Made by a program: the position numbers and the translations under genes. The notes beneath the pieces were generated by a model that was given only the letters and a program-made list of their open reading frames with translations, ran no database searches and was not told the origin of the DNA. From Pseudomonadota bacterium (GTDB lineage Bacteria > Desulfobacterota > Desulfobulbia > Desulfobulbales > Desulfurivibrionaceae), in NCBI GenBank assembly GCA_018830485.1, contig JAHJRQ010000001.1, positions 1 to 35,109 on the forward strand: 35,109 bases of DNA, read 5' to 3'. Below are positions 7,123-15,359 of this stretch, in pieces (the stretch's first letter is position 1; every line of letters starts with the position of its first letter).

Positions 7123-9744
7123 TCAGGCGGCGCTTTCCGGCTCAGGTGTCGCAGGAGGCGGCGCGGTGATGCTGCTGATGAATGTTTCCTCGGTCTTGGA
7201 GAAACCGCTTATCATCGACATGATGACCGCAGCCAGATAGGGGATCGACTGGACCAGCAGGACCATGATCCAGATCATGAGGTCCGCGGTCTCCGATCCT
7301 TGGGAGATCACGACGCAGACCGCTGCGAGCCAGAGGGCGACCATGATCAGCCCTTCTTCCCTGGCGGCCTGCAGGGCCTGCAGCAGGGCATGGCGCTTGG
7401 CTCGTTTCGGGGTCCGGAAAAACGGGATGTCCTTGGTGACAAAACCAAGGAGGATCGCGCGGGAAATGGTGTGGGACAGTGATAGGCCCGCCAGGGCCGA
7501 AGCCAGGGTCTGTCCGGCCGTGGCGCCGACCCGGGTCCGGTAGAGGTAGATCATCTTGCCCACCTTGAAAACAAAAAGGGTCAGCGGCAAGATCGACAGA
7601 ATGACCAGGGGCGGGTCAACCTGGAGGGGAAAATAAACCATGCCGGTGGACCAGCCCAGGGCGGCAACGGTGAAGAACATGTTCAGGCTGTCCGCCATCC
7701 AGGGTATCCAGCCGGCGACAAAATGATAGCGCTGCCCCCTGGTGAGGGAGGTCTTTCTGCCGAAAAGCAGGGCCTTGGCGTGCCGCCGCAGGATCTGTAC
7801 CGCTCCGTAGGCCCAGCGGAAGCGCTGTTTCTTGAAATCGATGAAGGTGTCCGGCATCAGTCCCCGGCCGTAGGTTTTGGGGATATAGGTGGCTTCATAG
7901 CCGCGTTCAAAGATCTTCAAACCCAGTTCCGCATCCTCGGTGATGCACCATTCCGCCCAGCCCCCCACCTCCTGCAGCACGGATTTGCGCACCATGGTCA
8001 TGGTGCCGTGCTGGATGATGGCGTTGCGTTCGTTGCGGGTCAGCATGCCGATATAGAAAAACCCCTTGTATTCCGCGTAGCACATGGCCTTGAAGAGGTT
8101 TTCCCCGTCGTCCCGGTAATCCTGGGGCGCCTGGGCAATGGCCAGGGAGGGTTTGGCAAACTGGGGCGCCATGGCCCGCAGCCAGTCCGGGGTGACAATG
8201 TAATCGCTGTCGATGACCGCCAGAATCTCGGCCTCGGGGTCGGTTTTTTCCAGGGCGAAGTTCAGCGCCCCGGCCTTGAATCCGGCCAGCGGAGCCACAT
8301 GGAAAAAACGGAATTTGGGCCCGAGTTTTTGGCAGTGCGCTTCCACCGGTTGCCAGATCGCGGGGTCCTTGGTGTTGTTATCGATGACCAGGACCTCGTA
8401 GCGGGGGTAGTCCAACTTGGCCAGGGCGTTGAGGGTCTCGATCATCATTTCCGGCGGTTCGTTGTAGGCCGGCACCTGGACGGAAACCATGGGCAACTGG
8501 TCGTCCTCCAGATGCTGCGGGATAAACGGCCGCCGCCACTGGGAAAGCCAGGTTGCCTCCGCCCATTCATGGGCCTCGGCAAGGAGGACCACCACGACCC
8601 CGATCATGCCGATGACCATGAGGATGCCGATGAGGATAGTGGTCGGGTTCAGGTATTGCCTGGTGTAGGTGTACACGATCCATACCGCTCCGGTGGAGGC
8701 GGTGAAGGCGATGGTGGCGAGAAAGCTGCGCCCCCGGGTGCGCAGGGTTTTGCTGTCGATCAGGAGAAAGGCGAAGGTGATGATGGCGATTATCGCGGAG
8801 ATTCCGGCCAGCATCCGCCATTCCGGAATCCTGACGATGGGTTCGGTGAAGGGGAATTTGGGCTGGCGGTTGACGTCGTACACGCCCCAGTATGCGCCCA
8901 CCGCGCCTTCGCTGCCCTGTTTCCAGGGTTGGTCAAAGGCCTCCATGATATAGTAGGTGTATTTTTCCTGTTCGGCCTTGGCCAGAAAGCGGCGGAGAAA
9001 GATGGCTTCGTTGGCCGGGGAGGCCACGGCCAACTGGCGGGTTCTCCCGTTGCTGGGCCAGCCCACCTCGCCGATGATCACCTGCTTGTCCGGGAACTTT
9101 TGCTTGAGCATGTTCATGTGCGTGACGATGTAGTCAATGGACTGGGCCATTTCCACCCCTTCCCAGTAGGGCAGCATGTGGGTGGCGACGTAGTCCACGT
9201 GTTCGCCGAGTTCCGGATACTTCATCCAGATGTGCCACGGTTCGGCCGTGCTCACCGGAACCACGACTGATTCCCGCATCCGGTCGAGATAGATGATGAG
9301 CTGCTCCGGGGTCAGGTCGCCCCGGAGCAGCGCCTCGTTGCCGACGATGATTCGGATCACGTTTTTTGGGTTTTCATGGGCAACCCTGATGGCGGTTTCG
9401 ATTTCCGTCTCGTTTCTTTCGAGATCGGCGCTCAACCAGACACCGAGGGCCACATTGAGCCCGTATTTGCGGGCCAGCCGGGGAATCTCCGCCAGGGTGC
9501 CTTCCTGGGTGTAGGTTCTCACCGCATGGGTTTTGTTGGCCAGCAGGGCCAAGTCCGCGTCGATTTCCTCCTCAGAGGGCAGGACATGGTCAATGGCGCT
9601 CTGCCACTCGCGAAAGGGGGAAAAGGAGAAACCTTGAATCTTGTCGGGCCAGCGGGGCTCCTGTTCCGGCTTGTTGACAAAGGCCCAGATGCTGCTGGAA
9701 ATAACCGCGATTGCGATGGCAATGAGGATGTTTGCCCTGGTCAT
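7123..9744 (-). CDS. GH17-GT2 fusion, NdvB-like beta-glucan synthase
   Basis: This 873-residue membrane protein joins two enzymes. After an N-terminal signal anchor (about 4-22) comes a GH17-like domain (about 35-320) with both expected catalytic glutamates, Glu137 (VGNEALL) and Glu226 (IIGEVGWPS). Three membrane segments follow, then a processive GT2 domain with VPAYNEPPEMM, DNNTKD, IDSDY, ITEDAELG and QRFRW (D,D,D,QxxRW), and about four C-terminal membrane segments. The same order occurs in NdvB-type proteins that make beta-(1,3) or cyclic beta-glucans, where GH17 acts as a transglycosylase. The role here (osmoregulated periplasmic glucan or exopolysaccharide) is inferred. The ATG at 9744 has AAGAGAG 4 nt upstream and directly precedes the signal anchor. 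It is divergent from uvrB. Confidence 0.88.
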   Translation of the reverse strand: MTRANILIAIAIAVISSSIWAFVNKPEQEPRWPDKIQGFSFSPFREWQSAIDHVLPSEEEIDADLALLANKTHAVRTYTQEGTLAEIPRLARKYGLNVALGVWLSADLERNETEIETAIRVAHENPKNVIRIIVGNEALLRGDLTPEQLIIYLDRMRESVVVPVSTAEPWHIWMKYPELGEHVDYVATHMLPYWEGVEMAQSIDYIVTHMNMLKQKFPDKQVIIGEVGWPSNGRTRQLAVASPANEAIFLRRFLAKAEQEKYTYYIMEAFDQPWKQGSEGAVGAYWGVYDVNRQPKFPFTEPIVRIPEWRMLAGISAIIAIITFAFLLIDSKTLRTRGRSFLATIAFTASTGAVWIVYTYTRQYLNPTTILIGILMVIGMIGVVVVLLAEAHEWAEATWLSQWRRPFIPQHLEDDQLPMVSVQVPAYNEPPEMMIETLNALAKLDYPRYEVLVIDNNTKDPAIWQPVEAHCQKLGPKFRFFHVAPLAGFKAGALNFALEKTDPEAEILAVIDSDYIVTPDWLRAMAPQFAKPSLAIAQAPQDYRDDGENLFKAMCYAEYKGFFYIGMLTRNERNAIIQHGTMTMVRKSVLQEVGGWAEWCITEDAELGLKIFERGYEATYIPKTYGRGLMPDTFIDFKKQRFRWAYGAVQILRRHAKALLFGRKTSLTRGQRYHFVAGWIPWMADSLNMFFTVAALGWSTGMVYFPLQVDPPLVILSILPLTLFVFKVGKMIYLYRTRVGATAGQTLASALAGLSLSHTISRAILLGFVTKDIPFFRTPKRAKRHALLQALQAAREEGLIMVALWLAAVCVVISQGSETADLMIWIMVLLVQSIPYLAAVIMSMISGFSKTEETFISSITAPPPATPEPESAA

Positions 9745-9929
9745 ATGGCTCTCTTGTTGTGGAAACGTTGCTGTCGCCGCGGGGGGGGCAAGCCGGGAAA
9801 AAACCGCGGCAAAGCCGGGCTGCTCGGGTCCCCGGCGCTTTGTCTGCTCTGTGGGATGATGTGCAGGGCCAAACCCTTTTTCCGCATGCGCGCATGGGGG
9901 GAAAGTGCTGGAATTTACACCATGAACCG
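9745..9929 (-). promoter_or_regulatory. Structured leader of the glucan synthase mRNA
   Basis: About 185 nt separate the predicted transcript start from the ATG. The leader contains competing inverted repeats: GCCGCGG (9776-9782) with CCGCGGC (9804-9810), and CCCGGC (9831-9836) that can pair with either of two GCCGGG copies (9792-9797, 9814-9819). A run of T's on the transcript strand lies between (complement of 9798-9803). This could switch between alternative folds, but no known riboswitch class was recognised. Confidence 0.35.
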
Positions 9930-9935
9930 TACCAG

Positions 9936-9965
9936 TATATACGTCTCCAGGATGCTGCTTGTCAA
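9936..9965 (-). promoter_or_regulatory. Sigma-70 promoter for the glucan synthase gene
   Basis: The minus strand has a perfect TTGACA (complement of 9960-9965), an 18-nt spacer and TATATA (complement of 9936-9941). It is the best promoter in the divergent gap for the leftward gene and leaves a leader of about 185 nt. Confidence 0.65.
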
Positions 9966-10058
9966 TCCTGTTCATGGGCGGGATTATTTTTTTGTGTCCG
10001 GCTCGGGATTTCTCCGGATTTTCAGTAAAAAAGGCAAAAAGCCATTGGGCCGGATTGT

Positions 10059-10087
10059 TTGGTAACACCTCGTCAATGTGGTATGAT
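10059..10087 (+). promoter_or_regulatory. Sigma-70 promoter for uvrB
   Basis: TTGGTA (10059-10064), 17 nt, then TATGAT (10082-10087) preceded by TGG, an extended -10. The start of transcription would be near 10094, about 36 nt before the uvrB ATG. No clear LexA box (CTG-N10-CAG type) was recognised, so SOS control is not supported. Confidence 0.6.
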
Positions 10088-10129
10088 GCCATTTCGTCCC
10101 TGATTGTGTCCGCCTTGGAGATGCGCCCC

Positions 10130-12124
10130 ATGTCCTTTCAGCTTGAAACCACCTTTACTTCCGCCGGAGACCAGCCAGCGGCCATCGATCTTCTGTGCCG
10201 AGGGCTTACGGAAGGGCTGCCGCATCAGGTTCTCCTCGGGGTCACCGGTTCGGGCAAGACCTTCACCGTGGCGCAGGTCATCGCCAAAACAGGCCGTCCG
10301 GCCCTGGTCATGGCTCCTAACAAGACCCTGGCAGCCCAGCTCTATTCGGAGTTCAAGGAGCTGTTTCCCAATAACGCGGTGGAGTATTTCGTCAGCTATT
10401 ACGACTACTACCAGCCCGAGGCGTACATCCCCTCGTCGGACACCTATATCGAAAAAGATTCCGCCATCAATGAGGCCATCGACAAGATGCGCCACTCGGC
10501 CACCCGGGCGCTCCTTACCCGGCGGGACGTGATCATCGTCGCTTCGGTTTCCTGCATCTACGGCCTGGGCTCCCCGGAGGAGTACCAGAACATGCATCTT
10601 TTTCTTAAACAAGGGGAGGAGTACCCCCTGGAGGAGATGCGGCGCAGGCTGGTCCATATGCTTTATGAGCGCAACGATCTCTCCTTCCATCGCGGCACCT
10701 TCCGGGTGCGGGGCGATGTGCTGGAAATTTTCCCGGCCTACGAGGAGGATCGCGCCGTGCGGGTGGAGTTTTTCGGCGACACCATCGAGGCGGTGAGCAT
10801 CATCGATCCCCTGCGCGGCAAGGTGCTGGAGCGGTTCGGGGAACTCACCGTTTTTCCGGGCAGCCATTTTGTCACCTCCAAGGATCGGTTGCAGCGGGCC
10901 ACGGCCACCATCAAGGAGGAGCTGCGGGAGCGACTGGAGTTTTTTTATAAAAACAACCGGCTGGTCGAGGCCCAGCGCCTTGAGCAGCGCACCATGTTCG
11001 ACCTGGAGATGCTCCAGGAGCTGGGCTACTGCCACGGGATCGAGAATTACAGCCGCCATTTCACCGGCCTGAAGCCCGGGGAGCCGCCGCCCACCCTGCT
11101 GGACTATTTTCCCCCTGATTTTGTCCTCTTTGCCGACGAGTCCCATGTGACCATCCCCCAGGTGCGGGGCATGTACCGGGGGGACCGTTCCCGCAAGGAA
11201 ACCCTTACCGAATTCGGCTTCCGGCTGCCTTCGGCCCTTGACAACCGGCCCCTGATGTTTGACGAGTTCGCTGCCCGGATACCCCAGGCAGTGTATGTTT
11301 CCGCGACCCCCGGGGATTTCGAGCTGCAAAAGGCCGCCGGCAGGGTGGTGGAGCAGTTGATCCGGCCCACCGGGCTTTTGGACCCCCGGATATTGGTCCG
11401 GCCGGCAACCAACCAGGTGGACGATCTGCTGGAAGAGGTGCGGCTGCGGGAGGAGCGCGGGGAACGGGTGCTGGTCACCACCCTGACCAAGCGAATGGCC
11501 GAGGATCTCACCGAGTATTACGAAAAACTCGGGGTGCGGGTGCGCTACCTGCACTCGGACATCAAAACCATGGAGCGCATGGAATTGATCCGCGATCTGC
11601 GCTTGGGCGAGTATCAAGTGCTGGTGGGCATCAATCTTCTCCGCGAGGGGCTGGATATCCCCGAGGTCTCATTGGTGGCGGTTTTGGATGCCGACAAGGA
11701 GGGATTCCTGCGCAGCGCTCGTTCGCTGATTCAAACCTGCGGCCGGGCGGCCCGGAATGTGAAAGGCATGGTAATCCTTTACGGGGACCGGGTCACCGAC
11801 TCCATGCGGCAGACCATGGACGAGACCGAGAGGCGGCGGGCCATTCAGGCGGAATACAATGCCGCCCACGGTATTACTCCGGAGAGCGTGCAGTCGCGGA
11901 TCAAGGATCTCATGGAGACAGTGTATGAACAGGATTATGTGACCGTTCCGGTGGCAACCGGCGAGGCAGGGCAGCAGTATGCAACCCTGGCGGAGCTGCG
12001 CCGGGAGATGAAGGCGCTGGAAAAGGAGATGCTTGCCGCGGCCAAGGAGCTTGCCTTTGAGGATGCGGCTGCCCTGCGCGATCAGCTCAAGAAATTAAAG
12101 GAAATGGAACTTGCATGGCTGTGA
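10130..12124 (+). CDS. uvrB: Excinuclease ABC subunit B
   Basis: UvrB is the damage-verifying helicase of nucleotide excision repair, acting with UvrA and UvrC. The 664-residue product has Walker A GVTGSGKT (37-44), the damage-probing beta-hairpin region ([19 protein letters not shown]), the DESH box at 336-339, VSATPG, the helicase motif block ending in [22 protein letters not shown], and a C-terminal UVR motif ([15 protein letters not shown] onward) that binds UvrC. I start at the second ATG (MSFQLE), 9 nt after GGAG; an in-frame ATG three codons earlier abuts that GGAG. The gene's last 10 nt overlap the start of the following acyltransferase gene. Confidence 0.97.
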   Translation: MSFQLETTFTSAGDQPAAIDLLCRGLTEGLPHQVLLGVTGSGKTFTVAQVIAKTGRPALVMAPNKTLAAQLYSEFKELFPNNAVEYFVSYYDYYQPEAYIPSSDTYIEKDSAINEAIDKMRHSATRALLTRRDVIIVASVSCIYGLGSPEEYQNMHLFLKQGEEYPLEEMRRRLVHMLYERNDLSFHRGTFRVRGDVLEIFPAYEEDRAVRVEFFGDTIEAVSIIDPLRGKVLERFGELTVFPGSHFVTSKDRLQRATATIKEELRERLEFFYKNNRLVEAQRLEQRTMFDLEMLQELGYCHGIENYSRHFTGLKPGEPPPTLLDYFPPDFVLFADESHVTIPQVRGMYRGDRSRKETLTEFGFRLPSALDNRPLMFDEFAARIPQAVYVSATPGDFELQKAAGRVVEQLIRPTGLLDPRILVRPATNQVDDLLEEVRLREERGERVLVTTLTKRMAEDLTEYYEKLGVRVRYLHSDIKTMERMELIRDLRLGEYQVLVGINLLREGLDIPEVSLVAVLDADKEGFLRSARSLIQTCGRAARNVKGMVILYGDRVTDSMRQTMDETERRRAIQAEYNAAHGITPESVQSRIKDLMETVYEQDYVTVPVATGEAGQQYATLAELRREMKALEKEMLAAAKELAFEDAAALRDQLKKLKEMELAWL

Positions 12125-12804
12125 AAAGCGGTTTTTTGCATAATGTGTTGCTGGTCGTTGCGCCATGGCTCTATGCCGGTCTGAGCCGTTTGTTGTTCGC
12201 CACTTGCAGGGTGCGGGTGCATGGGGGTGAGAACCTGGCGCAATGTGAGGCGCAAGCAAAACCCTTTGTCGGGGTGTTCTGGCATTACAGCGTATTTACC
12301 GCGGTTGAGCTCATCCGTGGACGGGGCAGGGGGTGGGGCGCCATGGTCAGCGCCAGCGAGGATGGTGAATTTGTCGCCCGGATTCTTGCCCGCCAGGGGG
12401 TCGTTGCGGTGCGCGGTTCCCGCAACCGGGGGGGACTTTCCGCGCTCAAAGGGCTGATCGCTTTACTGCGCCAGGGCTATAATGCGGCCATCGTTGGTGA
12501 CGGCTCCCAGGGTCCGGCCAGGGTAATGCAGGCCGGCGCCATCCTGCTTGCCGGCAAAAGCGGTGCGCCCGTCCTGCCCATGGCGGTGGCGGCTGACCGG
12601 TATTGGGCCTTTCGCAGTTGGGATCGCACCCTGCTGCCCAAGCCTTTCGCCCGGCTCGACTTCTGGTATGGCGAGCCTCTGATGGTTCCGGAAAAATCAG
12701 GGGCGGAGGAGATCGAGCTGGGTCGCCTGGAGATGGAGCAGCGGCTCAATGTCCTGTATGCCCAGGCATGGGGTAAATTTGGCAAAAACAGCCATGCAGG
12801 GTAA
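12115..12804 (+). CDS. DUF374-family lysophospholipid acyltransferase-like protein
   Basis: This is a 229-residue member of the DUF374/LPLAT-like family, related to acyltransferases of phospholipid or lipid A synthesis. It shows a hydrophobic N-terminal segment (about 8-30), a WHYSVF block with His57 in the place of the acyltransferase histidine, [14 protein letters not shown] (99-112) and DGSQGPARV (129-137), the DUF374 hallmark, followed by PVLPMAVAA. The substrate cannot be told. The ATG overlaps the end of uvrB by 10 nt (ATGGCTGTGA), suggesting cotranscription without a functional link. A strong bidirectional terminator follows. Confidence 0.85.
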   Translation: MAVKSGFLHNVLLVVAPWLYAGLSRLLFATCRVRVHGGENLAQCEAQAKPFVGVFWHYSVFTAVELIRGRGRGWGAMVSASEDGEFVARILARQGVVAVRGSRNRGGLSALKGLIALLRQGYNAAIVGDGSQGPARVMQAGAILLAGKSGAPVLPMAVAADRYWAFRSWDRTLLPKPFARLDFWYGEPLMVPEKSGAEEIELGRLEMEQRLNVLYAQAWGKFGKNSHAG

Positions 12805-12847
12805 AAAAAGAAGGGGTGCGGGACCTGTGTCCCCACCCCTTCTTTTT
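12805..12847. terminator. Bidirectional intrinsic terminator
   Basis: A 14-bp stem (12805-12818 with 12834-12847), one bulged C and three further G-C pairs enclose an 8-nt loop. A's precede and T's follow, so it has a T-run on both strands. It sits between the convergent acyltransferase and adk genes and serves both. Confidence 0.9.
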
Positions 12848-12879
12848 GTAGCCAAAGCCCCAATGGGGCTGGTCTTGCT

Positions 12880-13560
12880 TTAGGCCAACTGGCTCATGAT
12901 GGTCTCGGTTACTGCCTTGATGGAGGTAGAGCCATCAACGGAGATAACCTTGGCGCCGCCGGCTTTCTTGAAGTAATTGACCGCGGCCATGGTGCCGGTC
13001 TTCTCGTCGTAGTAGATGTCGTGACGCTTGCTGATCGCGTCTTCGTCCTGATCGTCGGCGCGGGCGCTCAAGTCGCCGCCGCATACCCGGCAGACCAGCT
13101 TGCCGTCTTTTTCCACGGGCTTGATGGCCTCAAAGGCGATGTGGTTGGGGTGGTTGTTGTCATTGGCGCAGAGGCGGCGGCCCATGATCCGGTCTTTGGC
13201 GATCTGGCGGTCCAGCACGATCTCCACCACATAGCTCAGCGGCATGTCCGCCTCTTGCAGGGCCTTGTCCAGCGCTTCGGCCTGGGCCAGGGAGCGGGGA
13301 AAGCCGTCGAGAAGCCAGCCCTTGGCCTTGGATTTCTTCAGGGTCTCAAGGACCATGGGGATGGTGATCTCGTCGGGAACCAGATCGCCGCGTTCGATGA
13401 ACGCCTTGGCCTTCATGCCCAGTTCGGTGCCGCCCTTGATGTGCTCGCGGAAGATGGCGCCGGATTCAATATGGTCAATATTGTACTTGTCCTTGACAAT
13501 GGCGCCCTGGGTGCCCTTGCCGCTTCCATTTGGCCCGAAAGCCAGGATGTTTACCGCCAT
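12880..13560 (-). CDS. adk: Adenylate kinase with metal-binding LID
   Basis: Adenylate kinase interconverts AMP plus ATP and 2 ADP. The 226-residue product has the P-loop GPNGSGKGTQ (9-18; Asn replaces the usual Gly/Ala context of GxPGxGKGT), the AMP-site IESGAIFREH, GFPRSLAQAE, and a LID with Cys131, His137/His140, Cys157 and Cys160 (CRVCGG), which suggests bound zinc as in many non-enteric Adk. DDQDEDAISKR carries the conserved arginine. AAAGGAG lies 7-8 nt before the ATG. An upstream extended -10 and a TetR-type operator (13629-13672) suggest unusual regulation for a housekeeping gene. It converges with the acyltransferase gene. Confidence 0.95.
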   Translation of the reverse strand: MAVNILAFGPNGSGKGTQGAIVKDKYNIDHIESGAIFREHIKGGTELGMKAKAFIERGDLVPDEITIPMVLETLKKSKAKGWLLDGFPRSLAQAEALDKALQEADMPLSYVVEIVLDRQIAKDRIMGRRLCANDNNHPNHIAFEAIKPVEKDGKLVCRVCGGDLSARADDQDEDAISKRHDIYYDEKTGTMAAVNYFKKAGGAKVISVDGSTSIKAVTETIMSQLA

Positions 13561-13628
13561 GACGATTCTCCTTTATCAATACAGTGTTATGTTGGCGGGA
13601 ACGCCTGATGCCCCCCGCTCCATGGACA

Positions 13629-13646
13629 TGAATGAGTACTCACTCA
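13629..13646. promoter_or_regulatory. TetR-type palindromic operator upstream of adk
   Basis: TGAATGAGTACTCACTCA is an 18-bp palindrome with a single mismatched pair, centred on GTAC. It has the form of operators bound by TetR/AcrR-family repressors. It lies just downstream of the predicted adk transcription start. No TetR gene is in the window. Confidence 0.6.
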
Positions 13647-13666
13647 AGAAAGAAATAGGTGATGAC

Positions 13667-13672
13667 TATATA
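13667..13672 (-). promoter_or_regulatory. Extended -10 of the probable adk promoter
   Basis: On the minus strand TATATA (complement of 13667-13672) is preceded by TGG, an extended -10. The -35 is poor. Transcription would start near 13660, so a repressor on the palindrome at 13629-13646 would block early elongation or polymerase loading. Confidence 0.4.
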
Positions 13673-13728
13673 CCAAAAAAAACATTGAAGCCAGAAAAAA
13701 TATTTTTTTGCGGGAAAGGCGAAGGAAA

Positions 13729-13759
13729 CGGGAGCGGCGGGATTATCGCCGCTTTCCCG
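13729..13759 (-). terminator. Hairpin downstream of the 38-residue ORF
   Basis: GCGGCG (13734-13739) pairs with CGCCGC (13747-13752), with an outer CGGG/CCCG (13729-13732/13756-13759) across an internal loop. On the minus strand it is followed by TTTCCTT. It lies about 73 nt past the mini-ORF stop and separates it from the adk promoter. Confidence 0.4.
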
Positions 13760-13831
13760 AGGCTGGCGCGGGCCAATATTCGGCGCGAATGGGCAAAGGC
13801 GTTGCTGGAAAAAAGAGCTACGGCAAGCGGA

Positions 13832-13948
13832 TCAACTGGCGTTATGCAATGCGCAGAATTCTTTGATCAGGAGTTTCCGGGCGGAGAGCTCCAGCTTGAA
13901 GTAGAAAGGGCTTTGCATGAGGATTCGTATGGCGTTTTGAGGGGTCAT
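13832..13948 (-). CDS. Putative 38-residue protein
   Basis: The frame runs from an ATG with GGAAGGTG about 6-9 nt upstream to TGA and encodes 38 residues, beginning MTPQNAIRILMQSPFYF and ending KEFCALHNAS. The SPFYFKLELSARKLLIKEFC core is amphipathic and looks helical, with a regular Leu/Phe pattern, unlike a random frame. I have the impression of similar very short proteins in related bacteria but cannot name a family. The remainder of the 677-bp gap between adk and the channel gene holds the adk operator, a hairpin, and a promoter for the channel; I see no other gene there. Translation is not proven. Confidence 0.5.
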   Translation of the reverse strand: MTPQNAIRILMQSPFYFKLELSARKLLIKEFCALHNAS

Positions 13949-14102
13949 GGCATTCACCTTCCGTGGGAATGTTTTTTGAGGCATCCGCTTTCCCTTGTGA
14001 TTAGCTCATCGGAGAATGTGTGCGCAAACTTGATTGAGAAAAAAGGTGGGACGTTCTGCGGAGGGGGAAAGGCGACTTTTTCAGGATATTGTTTCTTACT
14101 CG

Positions 14103-14131
14103 TTGATACCATTGAAAAAATGCAGCATACT
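14103..14131 (+). promoter_or_regulatory. Candidate promoter for the potassium channel gene
   Basis: TTGATA (14103-14108), 17 nt, CATACT (14126-14131). It would start transcription about 100 nt before the channel ATG. The -10 is only moderate. Confidence 0.4.
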
Positions 14132-14237
14132 GTGGGTGCAATAAGTACGGTGTCCGGGCAGAGCTGGCCGTCGGCGGCATTGCTGCAGCGGCCTCTAAGT
14201 CGTAAACCGCCAAGGCCGTACAATCTTCGAGGGGTGC

Positions 14238-15224
14238 ATGCAAAAAATATTTTTTGCCGTTTTCATGTTGGTCGTGATCCTGTGCATCGGCACCTCCGGT
14301 TACATGCTGATCGAACACGCTTCTTTTCTCGACAGTCTGTATATGTCGGTGATCACCATCACCACTGTGGGCTATGGGGAGATTATCCCTTTAAGTCCGG
14401 CGGGAAGGGTCTTTACCATCTGTCTCATCCTGGCCGGGGTAGGCTTTGTCCTCTATCTGGTGGGCGAGGTCACGGAATCCATGGTTGAAGGCGGATTGCG
14501 GAAAATCATGGGGAGGAACAACATGGAAAAGCGGGTGGCGGTCTTGAAGGATCATTATATTGTCTGCGGTTTCGGCCGGATCGGCAAGGTGATCTGCAAG
14601 AATTTCAAAGAAAGCAACCTCCCCTTCGTCATCGTGGAAAGCGACCCCCAGGAGGTGCAGAAGATCGACGAACTCGGCTATCTGGCTCTGCCCGGCAACG
14701 CCTCCAGCGACGAGATGCTGCTCAAGGCTGGGATCAAACAGGCCAGGGGACTGATCGCCGTAGTCTCTTCCGATGCGGAAAACGTTTACATCATTCTTTC
14801 TGCCCGGGGACTCAATGCCAAGCTGTTCATCATGGCCCGTTCCAGCGGAGCGGAAGGTTCGGAAACCAAGCTGTTGCGGGCTGGGGCCGACAAGGTGATC
14901 TCCCCTTATTTCATCGGGGCCTGCCGCATGGCCCAACTGGTGGTGCGGCCAACGGTGGTGGATTTTCTCGATCTCACCGTGCATGGCGGGGAGCTGGGCC
15001 TGCGCCTGGAAGAGTTGCGTGTTTCCGAGCATTCTCCCCTTGCCGGCAAGAGGCTGATGGATTCCGGGCTTCGCAAGGAATATGACCTCATTGTCGTCGC
15101 CATCAAGAGGGAGCAGGGGGAGATGCAGTTCAATCCCAAACCGCAGACATTCATCCTCCCGGGAGACATTCTGGTGGTGCTTGGCGAGCATGAGCATATC
15201 GCGGCGCTTGAAAAGCAACTGTGA
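14238..15224 (+). CDS. Two-TM potassium channel with RCK (TrkA-N/TrkA-C) domain
   Basis: This 328-residue protein resembles MthK/Kch-type channels. A first membrane helix (about 4-26), a pore helix with the K+ selectivity filter TTVGYGE (42-48) and a second helix (about 57-82) are followed by an RCK domain whose Rossmann nucleotide motif is GFGRIG (111-116), with the acidic residue at the end of strand 2 in FVIVESDP. A TrkA-C domain closes the protein (about 245-328). A helix-rich linker carries an internal Met (NNMEKR) that in MthK-like channels can start a separate RCK subunit; whether that occurs here is unknown. GAGGGG lies a few nt before the ATG. Role: ligand-gated K+ flux across the inner membrane. 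Confidence 0.93.
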   Translation: MQKIFFAVFMLVVILCIGTSGYMLIEHASFLDSLYMSVITITTVGYGEIIPLSPAGRVFTICLILAGVGFVLYLVGEVTESMVEGGLRKIMGRNNMEKRVAVLKDHYIVCGFGRIGKVICKNFKESNLPFVIVESDPQEVQKIDELGYLALPGNASSDEMLLKAGIKQARGLIAVVSSDAENVYIILSARGLNAKLFIMARSSGAEGSETKLLRAGADKVISPYFIGACRMAQLVVRPTVVDFLDLTVHGGELGLRLEELRVSEHSPLAGKRLMDSGLRKEYDLIVVAIKREQGEMQFNPKPQTFILPGDILVVLGEHEHIAALEKQL

Positions 15225-15237
15225 TCCGCCGCGATTG

Positions 15238-15246
15238 TGATATATT
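15238..15246 (+). promoter_or_regulatory. Extended -10 upstream of the FapA-family gene
   Basis: TGA-TATATT at 15238-15246 resembles an extended -10 element, with no good -35. It would give a leader of about 105 nt. The weak GGG...CCC plus T6 stretch at 15314-15337 is too short a stem to call a terminator. Confidence 0.3.
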
Positions 15247-15359
15247 GTACCCATTGGGGAGATAACGGCCTGGTTTGAAGATTTTTTTCCACTGGCCGAC
15301 AGGATAAGGGAAAGGGGACTTTAGCCCGTTTTTTCATTCTTCCGTAGGCGGCAGGCGCA

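Noticed and set aside
7723-9270. Plus-strand open frame of about 515 codons opposite the glucan synthase
   Set aside because: Shadow of the GH17-GT2 gene, with no domain and a His/Gly/Asp-rich composition.
9745-9929. Known c-di-GMP (GEMM) riboswitch in the glucan synthase leader
   Set aside because: A few GC-rich hairpins and an ACAAAGC-like string recall it, but the conserved GEMM core could not be laid out.
13244-14488. Plus-strand open frame spanning the adk 5' part, the gap and the channel start
   Set aside because: It crosses the real adk and channel genes in wrong frames and matches nothing; the gap DNA is better explained by regulatory sites and the 38-residue ORF.
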